Shown: positions 23,582-31,710 of the stretch, piece after piece
Numbering within the stretch: position 1 is the stretch's first letter
Layout of the letters: each line of letters begins with the position of its first letter
DNA from: Streptomyces sp. LUP47B
GTDB taxonomy: Bacteria; Actinomycetota; Actinomycetes; Streptomycetales; Streptomycetaceae
Assembly (NCBI RefSeq): GCF_001746295.1
Contig: NZ_MJAH01000008.1
Coordinates: forward strand, 347,197 to 411,196
Direction of reading: 5' to 3'
DNA: 64,000 nt
Translations under genes and position numbers: made by a program
The notes under the pieces: model-generated
The model's input: the letters and a program-made list of their open reading frames with translations, nothing else
What the model was told of the DNA's origin: nothing
The model's database searches: none

Positions 23582-24154
23582 ATGGAGCTGATCCAGAACA
23601 CCCCTGACCTTTCCGCATACCTGGCCGCTGACGACGTCATCGACCACGACCACCCGGTCGTCCGAGAGGTGGCCACCCGTCTCGCCAAGGAGGCGGCCGA
23701 CTCGTATGCCTATGCACGGCTGGCCTTCGAGTTCGTCCGCGACACCATCCCGCACTCCCAGGACTCCGGCGATCTCCGCGTCACCTGGCGGGCCTCCGAC
23801 GTCCTGGAGCAGGGCACCGGCATCTGCTACGCCAAGGCCCACGCGCTGGCCGCCCTGCTGCGCGCCGAGGACATCCCGACCGCACTCTGCTACCAGAAGT
23901 TCGACGTGGTGCACGGCCTGGTCGCCGTGCGGTTCAACGGCGCCTGGCACCGCCAGGACCCCCGGGGCAACAAGCCCGGAGTGGACGCCCAGTTCTCCCT
24001 CGACGGCGAGCGGTTGGCCTTCACGTCCGACCCGGAGTCCAAGGAGATGGACTACCCGGTCCTCTACGCGAAACCGCACCCCGCCGTCCTGAGCGTCCTG
24101 AAGGCCGCCCCCGACCGGCCCTACCTCTGGAAAACGCTCCCCGCCGCACTCTGA
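23582..24154 (+). CDS. Transglutaminase-like cysteine protease-fold protein
   Basis: 190 aa cytoplasmic protein of the transglutaminase-like superfamily. The catalytic triad can be read directly: Cys82 in GTGICYAKAHALAALLR, His111 in FDVVHGLVAVRF, and Asp126 in WHRQDPRGNKPG. Size and motif order fit small bacterial family members that act as proteases or amidases rather than as true cross-linkers. No signal peptide. It is transcribed from its own leaderless promoter. The decayed B3/4-domain gene starts at its stop codon, which suggests the two once formed an operon. Confidence 0.85.
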   Translation: MELIQNTPDLSAYLAADDVIDHDHPVVREVATRLAKEAADSYAYARLAFEFVRDTIPHSQDSGDLRVTWRASDVLEQGTGICYAKAHALAALLRAEDIPTALCYQKFDVVHGLVAVRFNGAWHRQDPRGNKPGVDAQFSLDGERLAFTSDPESKEMDYPVLYAKPHPAVLSVLKAAPDRPYLWKTLPAAL

Positions 24155-24156
24155 GG

Positions 24157-24560
24157 CGCTTCGCCACCGAGGCCCATGGACTCGTCAACGGGCCCAGCTT
24201 CGAAGCCGGTTCGGCACTGCTCGACGAGGCGGCCCGCCGTCTCGCCGTACGTCTGGACGGGCGCGTCCCGCACGAGGACCCGCACATGGCGGCCTGACGG
24301 GAGGTCTACACGGCGTTCGGCTCGAAGCTGTCACGCACCCGCAACTCGGTGGAGGCACTGGCGAAGAGGGCCTCGTCGGACGCGGCCCTGCCCCGCATCA
24401 ACCTCCTGGTCGACCTCTGCAACGCCCGGCGTCGCGCACCTCGTCCCCGTCGGCGGTCAGGTGATCCGGCGGAACGAGGAAGGGGTGACCTGTCGCCGCT
24501 GGAACTGGCGCCAGGGCCCCCCGCACTCGGCTCACCGAGGAGGCTCGCCGACACGGGCCA
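24157..24560 (+). pseudogene. B3/B4 tRNA-binding-domain protein remnant
   Basis: Frame 24157 onward reads RFATEAHGLVNGPS, DEAARRLAVRLDGRVPHEDP, HMAA, then a TGA (24295-24297) exactly where the family has Trp in AAWREVY, then REVYTAFGSKLSRTRNSVEA and PRINLLVDLCNA. After that the expected NAVSV-HLVPVGG continues in another frame as VAHLVPVGG. This is the B3/4 domain found in phenylalanyl-tRNA-synthetase beta-related editing proteins. It carries a nonsense codon, a frameshift and a missing N terminus, so it is a pseudogene. It overlaps the end of the transglutaminase-like gene and runs up to the convergent acyltransferase. Confidence 0.7.
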
Positions 24561-25289
24561 CTACCGAGCGTCGGCCTCGCGCACCTGCTCGGGTGTGGGC
24601 GCCGTACCCCCGAGATGCGCCGGCATCCACCACGTGTCGTCCGGCCCCTTGGGGCGCACGGGGTAGGCCCGCTGGGCCGCTTCCAGCAACTCGTTGACCC
24701 GCTCGCGCACTTGCCGCGTGATGGCACCGGCGTACTTGTCCCGAGAAGCCTCGATCGCCTCGCCCACCCTCATGGTGATCGGGATGTGGCTGCGCTTGAA
24801 GTTGCGGGGGTGCCCCTTGGTCCACAGTCGCTGCGTACCCCAGACGGCCATCGGGATCAGGGGGACACCCGCTTCCTGCGCCATCCGCGCCGCACCCGAC
24901 TTGAAGCTCTTCAGCGTGAAGGACTGCGAGATGGTCGCCTCCGGGAAGACCCCGACGATCTCGCCCGACCGCAGCGACTCCAGGGCATGGGCGTAGGCCG
25001 TCTCGCCCTGCGTGCGGTCGACCGGGATGTGCTTCATCCCGCGCATCAGCGGACCGGACACCTTGTGGCGGAAAACGGACTCCTTCGCCATGAAGCGCAC
25101 GAGACGCTTCTGCGGGAGCGCCGCCAGGCCGTTGAAGACGAAGTCCAGGTAGCTGATGTGGTTGCTCACCAGCACGGCACCGCCCGAGCGCGGGATGTTC
25201 TCCGAACCCCGGCAGTCGATCTTGAGGTCCCAGGCCTTGAACAGCGCCTGAGCGAATCCGACGACGGGACGGTAGACAAGCTCTGCCAT
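24561..25289 (-). CDS. 1-acyl-sn-glycerol-3-phosphate acyltransferase family protein
   Basis: 242 aa from ATG 25289 (MAELVYRP); the open frame continues to 25382 without homology. PlsC-domain acyltransferase that transfers acyl chains to lysophosphatidate or a related lipid at the membrane. The four motifs are in order: NHISYLDFV (catalytic H-x4-D), a region with KHIPVDRTQGE, VGVFPEATISQSF (the E-G/A-T motif), and VPLIPMAVWGTQRLW. The short C-terminal tail is rich in Pro and charged residues. Convergent with the B3/4 pseudogene. Confidence 0.9.
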   Translation of the reverse strand: MAELVYRPVVGFAQALFKAWDLKIDCRGSENIPRSGGAVLVSNHISYLDFVFNGLAALPQKRLVRFMAKESVFRHKVSGPLMRGMKHIPVDRTQGETAYAHALESLRSGEIVGVFPEATISQSFTLKSFKSGAARMAQEAGVPLIPMAVWGTQRLWTKGHPRNFKRSHIPITMRVGEAIEASRDKYAGAITRQVRERVNELLEAAQRAYPVRPKGPDDTWWMPAHLGGTAPTPEQVREADAR

Positions 25290-25472
25290 GGGCGGGGTGA
25301 GCCCTTCCTGCTCTGCCTGGGAAGTTCCCGGCATTAAGTTACGCAGCCGTAGGTTTACGGCATCTCGCAGATCGTGCCCCAAGAACGGGCGGGGAGCCAG
25401 TCTTGGTGCCCGCCCGGCGAGAGATTCTCGTCACGTCCCTCCAGTGATCCACCTTGGGCTTTTAAGCCTCCT

Positions 25473-25889
25473 TTACTCCGCGCGTACCGTCACCCGCCGC
25501 ACGAGCAGGTACATCTCGCAACCCAGGCAGTACCCGAACGTGGCGTTCAGGAAGGCGGCCGCGAGTGCCGCCGCGGTCGCGGCGAGCCCGAGCCACTCCG
25601 CTCCGATCCCGTAGCCCACGAGTCCCAGAACCGCGAAGGCGAGCCCCACCGCCTGCGCGAACCGCGGCGGTTCCGGCGCCTCGAACTCGGTCGGCGGCCC
25701 GATCCGAGGGCGAATGGCCTTACGGAACAGCCAGCCGTACGGCGAGCGGCCCACCCCGCCCGCCGCGCCCAGGGCGAACGCCAGCGTCTGCCAGGCCAGC
25801 AGCCAGACGCTGCCCGTGATCAGAACGGCCGCCAGTACGACCGTCGTCACGGCCGCGCCGAAGCGCGGCCCTCTTGCATCGATGTCCAT
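25473..25889 (-). CDS. DUF4395 family membrane protein
   Basis: 138 aa, about four hydrophobic segments, recognised as DUF4395 from DARGPRFGAAVTTVVLAAVL near the N terminus and FLNATFGYCLGCEMYLLVRR at the end. The C-x-x-C pair in YCLGCEMY sits at the membrane edge and could exchange disulfides. The gene is divergent (57 bp) from a thioredoxin-fold protein, a recurrent neighbour of DUF4395 in actinobacteria. A joint role in thiol or sulfur handling is inferred. Confidence 0.85.
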   Translation of the reverse strand: MDIDARGPRFGAAVTTVVLAAVLITGSVWLLAWQTLAFALGAAGGVGRSPYGWLFRKAIRPRIGPPTEFEAPEPPRFAQAVGLAFAVLGLVGYGIGAEWLGLAATAAALAAAFLNATFGYCLGCEMYLLVRRVTVRAE

Positions 25890-25945
25890 GAATCAAGCAT
25901 TCCGCAACGGGGAGACTTGGGGGAGTCGGGAATCTTTGCAGTCTC

Positions 25946-26377
25946 GTGAATGCTGTGCAGGTGATGACCGGACTTGTGGTGTGCGTGGTGGTGCTCGCGG
26001 CGGCGAGCGCCTATGGGGTGCTGCAGCGGCGGCGGAGCGGGAGAGTGCGGGTGCGCGGGCGCGACGACGGCAAGAGGCTCGGCGCGGCCGAGTTGGGCGA
26101 GGAACTCGGCGAACGCGCCACGCTCGTCCAGTTCTCCAGCGCCTTCTGCGCGCCCTGCCGGGCGACCCGACGGGTGTTGGGCGAGGTCGCCGGCATGGTC
26201 CCGGGCGTGGCCCATGTCGAGATCGACGCCGAGAAGAACCTCGAACTGGTCCGCGAACTCGACATCCTCAAGACGCCGACCGTACTGGTCCTCGACGCCG
26301 ACGGCCGGGTCGTACGGCGGGCCACCGGCCAGCCGCGCAAGGCGGACGTCATCGCGGCGGTCGGAGAGGCGGTTTGA
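25946..26377 (+). CDS. Membrane-anchored thioredoxin-family protein
   Basis: 143 aa from GTG 25946; GTG 25955 or ATG 25964 are possible later starts. A single N-terminal transmembrane helix (TGLVVCVVVLAAASAYGVL) is followed by a basic linker (RRRSGRVRVRG) and a thioredoxin domain (about 45-143) with active-site CAPC in FSSAFCAPCRATRRVLGE and the cis-Pro loop ILKTPTVLVLDADG. The basic residues after the helix favour a cytoplasmic thioredoxin domain. Divergent partner is DUF4395. Downstream lie a Cys-type leader peptide and a flavin reductase. Confidence 0.88.
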   Translation: MNAVQVMTGLVVCVVVLAAASAYGVLQRRRSGRVRVRGRDDGKRLGAAELGEELGERATLVQFSSAFCAPCRATRRVLGEVAGMVPGVAHVEIDAEKNLELVRELDILKTPTVLVLDADGRVVRRATGQPRKADVIAAVGEAV

Positions 26378-26460
26378 CGCGGGATGCGCCCACGGTGAGG
26401 CATCTCCCAGATGCCGGAACGAACTTGACTGCGCACCACACCTATCGTCAGCCTGACCGT

Positions 26461-26541
26461 ATGCCTACGGAACTCCTTCTGTTCGGGCGGGTCCACGTCG
26501 ACCTCGCCCGCACCGCGAGCGCTCGCTGTCCGGCTTGTTGA
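26461..26541 (+). CDS. Cysteine-type leader peptide (attenuator uORF)
   Basis: 26 aa, start MPTELLLFGRVHVDLARTAS, end ARCPAC. The R-x-HVDL-x-R-x-x-S-x-x-C pattern is the hallmark of the putative leader peptides that Streptomyces places ahead of sulfur-metabolism genes. Cys codons at positions 23 and 26 fall right before the stop, as expected for ribosome stalling under cysteine limitation. The ATG follows a TATCGT -10-like box (26443-26448) by 12 nt, so the mRNA is nearly leaderless. The flavin reductase starts 44 nt after the stop. The leader predicts that the reductase is induced when cysteine is scarce. Confidence 0.75.
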   Translation: MPTELLLFGRVHVDLARTASARCPAC

Positions 26542-26585
26542 GCACCCACGGTCCAGCTCGACACTCCTCGCAGAAGGACATCCCC

Positions 26586-27095
26586 ATGACGGCCACGCCC
26601 GACCTCGGCGCCCCCCGACTCGCCTCTCCCGACCTCCTGCGCTCCGTCTTCCGGCAGCACGCGGCAGGCGTCGCCGTGATCACCGCGAGCGGTGACGCCG
26701 GCCCGGTCGGCTTCACCGCCACGTCCCTCGCCTCGGTCTCCGCCGAACCCCCGATGCTCTCCTTCGGGATCGGCACGGGCGCCTCCAGCTGGCCCGTGAT
26801 ATCCCGGGCCGAGCATGTCGGCGTCCACATACTCGGCGAGCACCAGGAGGACCTGGCGGCCACCTTCGCCCGCAGCGGTGCCGACCGCTTCGGTGCGCCC
26901 ACCGCCTGGCGCGAGGGGCCCGAGGGAGTGCCCGTCCTCGACGACGTCCTTGCCTGGCTGGTGTGCCGGGTGGTCGCGCGCGTGCCCGCCGGGGACCACC
27001 GCGTCGTGCTGGCCGAGGTGCGGCTCGGCGACCCCGACGGCGCCGGCCGACCGCTGCTCTACCAACAGGGCCGGTTCAACGGCCTGCGCGACTGA
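26586..27095 (+). CDS. Flavin reductase family protein
   Basis: 169 aa from ATG 26586 with AAGGA 7 nt upstream. Split-barrel flavin reductase-like domain: FRQHAAGVAVITASGDAGPV, GFTATSLASVSAEPPMLSFG (FMN-binding), HVGVHILGEHQEDLAATFAR, and the C-terminal LLYQQGRFNGL. Such proteins supply reduced FMN to two-component monooxygenases. With the cysteine-type leader in front, the likely partner is a sulfonate or sulfur-compound monooxygenase elsewhere in the genome, as none is encoded next to it here. NAD(P)H is the probable donor. Confidence 0.9.
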   Translation: MTATPDLGAPRLASPDLLRSVFRQHAAGVAVITASGDAGPVGFTATSLASVSAEPPMLSFGIGTGASSWPVISRAEHVGVHILGEHQEDLAATFARSGADRFGAPTAWREGPEGVPVLDDVLAWLVCRVVARVPAGDHRVVLAEVRLGDPDGAGRPLLYQQGRFNGLRD

Positions 27096-27177
27096 TCGGC
27101 TCACCGGCCCTTCCGCCGTGGTGCGCGGCCGTCGAGTTCCGATTACGCTGCGTTGCGAAGGTCACAGTTCAAAGCGC

Positions 27178-27214
27178 TTGCTTAGCGGGCAGGAACTGGA
27201 TGTACTGGTGAGTA
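27178..27214 (+). promoter_or_regulatory. Weak candidate promoter/operator for etfBA
   Basis: TTGCTT (27178-27183) and TGTACT (27201-27206) are 17 nt apart, and the short palindrome TACT-GGTG-AGTA (27203-27214) overlaps the second box. The signal is weak. The rest of the 226-bp gap before etfB shows nothing else recognisable. Confidence 0.25.
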
Positions 27215-27321
27215 ATATTGCGGTCGGAACGCAGCCCGCCCCGACCGGGATCGGCCGCTTGGGGCGCCTATGCTGCCTGCAAGAGGCAGCCGAAAAATGA
27301 CGATGCAGTAGGAGAGCCGGC

Positions 27322-28110
27322 GTGAGCTTGAGGATCGTTGTCACTGTGAAGTACGTGCCCGACGCCACCGGCGACCGGCACTTCGCCGATGACCTGACCG
27401 TCGACCGGGACGACGTGGACGGTCTGCTCTCCGAGCTCGATGAGTACGCGGTCGAGCAGGCGCTGCAGATCTCCGAGAACTCCGACGACGACGCCGAGGT
27501 CACGGTCCTGACCGTGGGTCCCGAGGATGCCAAGGACGCGCTGCGCAAGGCGCTGTCGATGGGCGCCGACAAGGCGATCCACGTGGAGGACGACGACCTG
27601 CACGGCACCGATGCCCTGGGCACCTCGCTGGTGCTGGCCAAGGCGATCGAGAAGGCCGGCTACGACCTGGTGATCTCCGGTATGGCCTCCACCGACGGCA
27701 CGATGGGTGTGGTCCCGGCGCTGCTGGCCGAGCGTCTGGGTGTGCCGCAGGTGACGCTGCTGTCCGAGGTCTCGGTCGAGGACGGCACGGTCAAGGGCCG
27801 CCGCGACGGTGATGCCGCCTCCGAGCAGCTGGAGGCCTCGCTGCCGGCGGTGGTGTCGGTGACCGACCAGTCGGGCGAGGCGCGTTACCCGTCCTTCAAG
27901 GGCATCATGGCGGCGAAGAAGAAGCCGGTTCAGTCCTGGGACCTGTCCGACCTGGACCTGGAGGCCGAGCAGGTCGGCCTGGAGGGCTCCTACACCACGG
28001 TCGACTCCGCAGCCCAGCGTCCCGCCCGCACCGCGGGCACGATCGTCAAGGACGAGGGCGAGGGCGGCAAGCAGCTCGCCGAGTTCCTCGCGAGCCAGAA
28101 GTTCATCTAA
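27322..28110 (+). CDS. etfB: Electron transfer flavoprotein subunit beta
   Basis: 262 aa; GTG 27322 with AGGAG 7 nt upstream. The beta subunit of the ETF heterodimer binds AMP and accepts electrons from acyl-CoA and other dehydrogenases. Typical sequence: IVVTVKYVPD at the start, LDEYAVEQALQI, VTVLTVGPEDAKDALRKALS, the AMP-loop region YDLVISGMASTDGTMGVVPA, and LPAVVSVTDQSGEARYPSFK (family beta signature), then IMAAKKKPVQ. It forms an operon with etfA 72 bp downstream. Confidence 0.96.
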   Translation: MSLRIVVTVKYVPDATGDRHFADDLTVDRDDVDGLLSELDEYAVEQALQISENSDDDAEVTVLTVGPEDAKDALRKALSMGADKAIHVEDDDLHGTDALGTSLVLAKAIEKAGYDLVISGMASTDGTMGVVPALLAERLGVPQVTLLSEVSVEDGTVKGRRDGDAASEQLEASLPAVVSVTDQSGEARYPSFKGIMAAKKKPVQSWDLSDLDLEAEQVGLEGSYTTVDSAAQRPARTAGTIVKDEGEGGKQLAEFLASQKFI

Positions 28111-28182
28111 GGGTCACTGGCCCGCTGAGGCTCAACCCCGTACCGCCCCCTCAGACTTCGCAATCCGCAGGAGAGCATTCCC

Positions 28183-29145
28183 ATGGCTGAAGTTCTCGTC
28201 TATGTCGATCACGTGGACGGTGCCGTCCGCAAGCCCACCCTGGAGCTGCTGACCCTGGCCCGCCGTGTCGGCGAGCCGGTCGCCGTCGCGCTGGGTGCCG
28301 GTGCCGGTGACACCGCCGCCGTGCTGGGCGAGCACGGCGCCGTGCGTCTCCTGACCCACGACGCCTCCGAGTACGCCGACTACCTGGTCGTGCCCAAGGT
28401 CGACGCGCTGCAGGCGGCCGTCGAGGCCGTCTCCCCGGCCGCCGTGCTGGTGCCGTCCTCCGCCGAGGGCAAGGAGATCGCCGCCCGCCTCGCGCTGCGC
28501 ATCGGCTCCGGCATCATCACCGACGCCGTCGACCTGGAAGCCGGCGAGGCCGGCCCGGTGGCCACCCAGTCGGTGTTCGCCGCCTCCTTCACCACCAAGT
28601 CCCGCGTCGCCAAGGGCACCCCGGTCATCACCGTCAAGCCCAACTCCGCCGCGGTCGAGGCCGCCCCGGCCACCCCCGCGGTCTCGGAGCTGAGCGTGAC
28701 GTTCTCCGCGCAGGCCACCGGCACCAAGGTCACCGGCCGTACCCCGCGCGAGTCGACCGGGCGTCCGGAGCTGACCGAGGCCGCGATCGTGGTCTCCGGC
28801 GGCCGCGGCGTCAACGGCTCCGAGAACTTCGCGATCATCGAGGCCCTGGCGGACTCCCTCGGCGCGGCCGTGGGCGCCTCCCGGGCCGCGGTGGACGCGG
28901 GCTGGTACCCGCACACCAACCAGGTCGGCCAGACCGGCAAGAGCGTCTCGCCGCAGCTGTACATCGCCAACGGCATCTCCGGCGCGATCCAGCACCGCGC
29001 CGGCATGCAGACCTCCAAGACCATCGTGGCGGTCAACAAGGACGCCGAGGCCCCGATCTTCGACCTCGTCGACTACGGCGTCGTCGGCGACCTCTTCGAC
29101 GTCGTCCCCGCCCTCACCGAGGAGATCAACACCCGCAAGGGCTGA
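28183..29145 (+). CDS. etfA: Electron transfer flavoprotein subunit alpha
   Basis: 320 aa; ATG 28183 with GGAGAG upstream. The N-terminal domain is ETF alpha/beta-like (VLVYVDHVDGAVRKPTLELL). The C-terminal FAD domain has AAIVVSGGRGVNGSENFAII, then ALADSLGAAVGASRAAVDAG, the YPHTNQVGQTGKSVSPQLYI signature and NGISGAIQHRAGMQTSKTIV with VAVNKDAEAPIFDLVDYGVV. The FAD here passes electrons on to ETF:quinone oxidoreductase. A strong hairpin follows 17 bp after the stop. Confidence 0.96.
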   Translation: MAEVLVYVDHVDGAVRKPTLELLTLARRVGEPVAVALGAGAGDTAAVLGEHGAVRLLTHDASEYADYLVVPKVDALQAAVEAVSPAAVLVPSSAEGKEIAARLALRIGSGIITDAVDLEAGEAGPVATQSVFAASFTTKSRVAKGTPVITVKPNSAAVEAAPATPAVSELSVTFSAQATGTKVTGRTPRESTGRPELTEAAIVVSGGRGVNGSENFAIIEALADSLGAAVGASRAAVDAGWYPHTNQVGQTGKSVSPQLYIANGISGAIQHRAGMQTSKTIVAVNKDAEAPIFDLVDYGVVGDLFDVVPALTEEINTRKG

Positions 29146-29162
29146 TCCCGCTCCGGGCGAAC

Positions 29163-29200
29163 GAGGCCCCCGTGACCGCCGACGCGGTCGCGGGGGCCTC
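29163..29200. terminator. Bidirectional terminator between etfA and the EEP gene
   Basis: A 17-bp stem (GAGGCCCCCGTGACCGC with one G-T pair to the right arm) and a 4-nt loop, sitting between convergent etfA and the phosphatase gene that ends at 29204. Confidence 0.85.
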
Positions 29201-29203
29201 GGC

Positions 29204-30097
29204 TCATCCCAGGGTGACAGTGGCCTGCACCGGCAGATGGTCGCTCGGGAACTGCCCGTTCATTTCGAAGGTGTTGATCGAGGCCCGGTGGACGGTGGTA
29301 CCGGGCGAGGTGAGGATCCAGTCGATGCGGTCGCCGTCGGGGGTGAGGGGTTTGTAGCCGTGGAAGGTGGCGTACTGCTTGCCGCGTTCCGCGGCCGCGT
29401 CCCAGGTGTCGACGAGACCCGTGGCGAGCAGGATGTCGTACGCCGGGTTGTCGTGGGCCGCGGCGTTGAAGTCGCCGGTCACCACCACCGGTGACGAGGG
29501 GTCGAACTCGGCGATCTTCTGGGCGAGGAACTCGGCGGACCGCTCGCGGGCGTACTGGCCCACGTGGTCGAAGTGGGTGTTGAGGACGTGGAACTCCCGT
29601 CCGCCGACGGCCCGGTCACGGAAGCGGACCCATGTGACGATCCGGGGGAGCGCGCCACCCCAGGTGTTCGAGCCGATGACCCGGGGTGTGTCGGAGAGCC
29701 AGTACGTGTCGTGCTCGAGCGGGGCCAGGCGCCGGGTGTCGTAGAAGATCGCCGTGGACTCGTCGTGGCTGCCGCCCTCGCGGCCGGTGCCGATCCAGTC
29801 GTAGTGCGGTCCGAGGTCGGCGTGGATGTCGCGCAGCTGCTGGTACAGACCTTCCTGGGTGCCCATCAGGGTAGGGGCCTCCCGGCGTAACAGCCGGCGC
29901 ATCACCGGGCGGCGGGCGGTCCAGCTGTTGGGTTCGGTGGTGCCGGCGAAGCGGAGATTGAACGTCATGACATCGAGTCGGCGGTTGGACGGTTTGGCGG
30001 CGGAGGCCGGCAGCGTGCCCATCAGCGGCACGGTGACGGCGGCGGCCATGGCGGTTCTGAGGCCCATACGACGCGTCATTCTGTGGGTGTCCGACAT
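29204..30097 (-). CDS. Secreted endonuclease/exonuclease/phosphatase family protein
   Basis: 297 aa from ATG 30097, with GGGAGG 7 nt upstream. The signal peptide MSDTHRMTRRMGLRTAMAAA... ends near ASA (about residue 34); the double Arg (TRRMG) could mark Tat export. The EEP fold is complete: VMTFNLRFAGT, GTQEGLYQQL (metal Glu), the HVLNTHFDHVGQYAR His, VVTGDFNAAAHDNPAYDIL (D-x-N), and FPSDHLPVQATV (terminal S-D-H). Members are nucleases, phosphodiesterases or sphingomyelinase-like enzymes; the substrate is unclear. Codon 70 is TTA (29890-29888), so translation may depend on bldA. Confidence 0.88.
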   Translation of the reverse strand: MSDTHRMTRRMGLRTAMAAAVTVPLMGTLPASAAKPSNRRLDVMTFNLRFAGTTEPNSWTARRPVMRRLLRREAPTLMGTQEGLYQQLRDIHADLGPHYDWIGTGREGGSHDESTAIFYDTRRLAPLEHDTYWLSDTPRVIGSNTWGGALPRIVTWVRFRDRAVGGREFHVLNTHFDHVGQYARERSAEFLAQKIAEFDPSSPVVVTGDFNAAAHDNPAYDILLATGLVDTWDAAAERGKQYATFHGYKPLTPDGDRIDWILTSPGTTVHRASINTFEMNGQFPSDHLPVQATVTLG

Positions 30098-30208
30098 GTT
30101 GTTCCCTCCCGACGGGACAGGATGAATGTTCGAACCGGAGTGCGGTAGAGGGCGTAGGGGTTCTCGGCGTCTTGAATGAACGCGGTGGCTCATGCTGTGG
30201 ACGGGGTG

Positions 30209-30271
30209 TTGACCGTCCGAAGGCTTCATGGATAACTTCGCTCTACGGATTGTTGATTCCGTAGAGCGGAA
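30209..30271 (+). promoter_or_regulatory. Promoter with nested palindromic operators for the DUF6986 gene
   Basis: TTGACC (30209-30214), 18 nt, TAACTT (30233-30238). Across the expected transcription start lies a perfect 10-bp inverted repeat, GCTCTACGGA / TCCGTAGAGC (30240-30249 and 30258-30267, 8-nt spacer). Nested at its right end is a second one, TTCCG-tagag-CGGAA (30257-30271). The TTCCG/CGGAA word resembles IclR-type sites. A repressor binding here would block initiation. Confidence 0.65.
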
Positions 30272-30287
30272 AACAGGAGGGTGTGGG

Positions 30288-31592
30288 ATGGGCCAGGGCC
30301 AGCAGGAGCAGGTGGCGACGAGCCTCGCGGGTGCCGTCAGCGAGGAGATCAGCGCCTCCCTCGCGCCGGTCGACGCCGAACTGGAGCGCCGCTACCCCGG
30401 AGACCCCGGCACCCGCCAGCCCGTGCACACCGTCTACGTCCCCGGTGACGTCTTCGCCTCCGACACCATCCGCTCCTGGGGCGAGAAGGCCCTCGCCGCC
30501 CTCGACGAACACGCCCCGGACGCCGCGTCCTTCGCCGCCGTTCTCGGCCTCCGCGACGAACTGGCCGAACCCGTCTACGCGCGCGTGCGCGCCAAGCTGG
30601 AGCACGAGCCGATCGAGGATCTGCGCGTCGACTTCGAGGACGGCTACGGCCCGCGTCCGGACGCCGAGGAGGACGAGACGGCGGCCCGCGCGGCACGACT
30701 GATCGCCGAGGCGTACAAGAACGGCACGGCGGCCCCGTACATGGGCATCCGCATGAAGTGCATGGAGGCGGCCGTCCGGGACCGCGGCATCCGGACCCTC
30801 GATGTGTTCCTGACGGGTCTCATGGCGGCGGGGGGCCTGCCCGAGGGGCTGGTGCTGACGCTGCCGAAGGTGACCTACGCCGAGCAGGTCACCGCGTTCG
30901 TCCGGCTCCTGGAGTCCTTCGAGAAGGCGCACGGACTGGACTCGGGCCGACTCGGCTTCGAGATCCAGATCGAGACCAGCCAGTCCATCCTCGCCACTGA
31001 CGGCACCGCCACCGTCGCCCGGATGATCCAGGCCGCCGAGGGCCGGGCCACCGGACTGCACTACGGCACCTTCGACTACAGCGCCTGTCTCGGCGTCTCC
31101 GCCGCCCACCAGGCGAGCGACCACCCCGCCGCCGACCACGCCAAGGCGATCATGCAGGTCGCGGCCGCGGGCACCGGCGTACGGGTCTCGGACGGCTCCA
31201 CGAACGTCCTGCCGGTCGGCCCGACGGCGAAGGTCCACGACGCCTGGCGACTGCACTACGGCCTGACGCGCCGGGCGCTGGCCCGCGCCTATTACCAGGG
31301 CTGGGACATGCACCCCGGCCACATCCCCACCCGGTACGCGGCCGTGTTCGCCTTCTACCGAGAAGGCTTCGAGCAGGCTGCCGGCCGACTCGCCCGGTAC
31401 GCGGGCCGGGTCGGCGGCGATGTCATGGACGAGCCCGCCACCGCCAAGGCGCTCAGCGGCTATCTGCTGCGCGGTCTCGACTGCGGCGCCCTCGACATCG
31501 CCGAGGTGGCCCGGCTGACGGGTCTGACCCGGGCCGACCTGGAGGGGTACGCGACGCCCCGGCGCGGTGACCTGACCGTCTCCACGAAGTAG
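30288..31592 (+). CDS. DUF6986 family protein (HpcH/HpaI aldolase / malate-synthase-like)
   Basis: 434 aa from ATG 30288, with GGAGGG 6 nt upstream; the open frame starts at 30228 inside the operator and is not used. A TIM-barrel aldolase/citrate-lyase-beta-like fold is suggested by HTVYVPGDVFASDTIRSWGE, LRVDFEDGYGPRPDAEEDE (acidic metal site), MGIRMKCMEAAVRDRG, VLTLPKVTYAEQV, IQIETSQSILATDG, and LHYGTFDYSACLGVSAAHQA, ending with YYQGWDMHPGHIPTRYAAVF. Acidic and Arg positions match the metal/oxyacid site of the HpcH/malate synthase group. The reaction is unknown but probably acts on an oxo-acid or CoA thioester. Expressed alone behind a strong operator. Confidence 0.8.
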   Translation: MGQGQQEQVATSLAGAVSEEISASLAPVDAELERRYPGDPGTRQPVHTVYVPGDVFASDTIRSWGEKALAALDEHAPDAASFAAVLGLRDELAEPVYARVRAKLEHEPIEDLRVDFEDGYGPRPDAEEDETAARAARLIAEAYKNGTAAPYMGIRMKCMEAAVRDRGIRTLDVFLTGLMAAGGLPEGLVLTLPKVTYAEQVTAFVRLLESFEKAHGLDSGRLGFEIQIETSQSILATDGTATVARMIQAAEGRATGLHYGTFDYSACLGVSAAHQASDHPAADHAKAIMQVAAAGTGVRVSDGSTNVLPVGPTAKVHDAWRLHYGLTRRALARAYYQGWDMHPGHIPTRYAAVFAFYREGFEQAAGRLARYAGRVGGDVMDEPATAKALSGYLLRGLDCGALDIAEVARLTGLTRADLEGYATPRRGDLTVSTK

Positions 31593-31710
31593 TACGAAGG
31601 AGGCGGAGACGTAGCGGGCCTGTCACGGTCGCAACCACCGGCTGAAGTCGTCACCCCTGCCCCGTAGTCTGTACGGCACTCATTGACGTGTTCACAGGAA
31701 CGGGGCAGCG

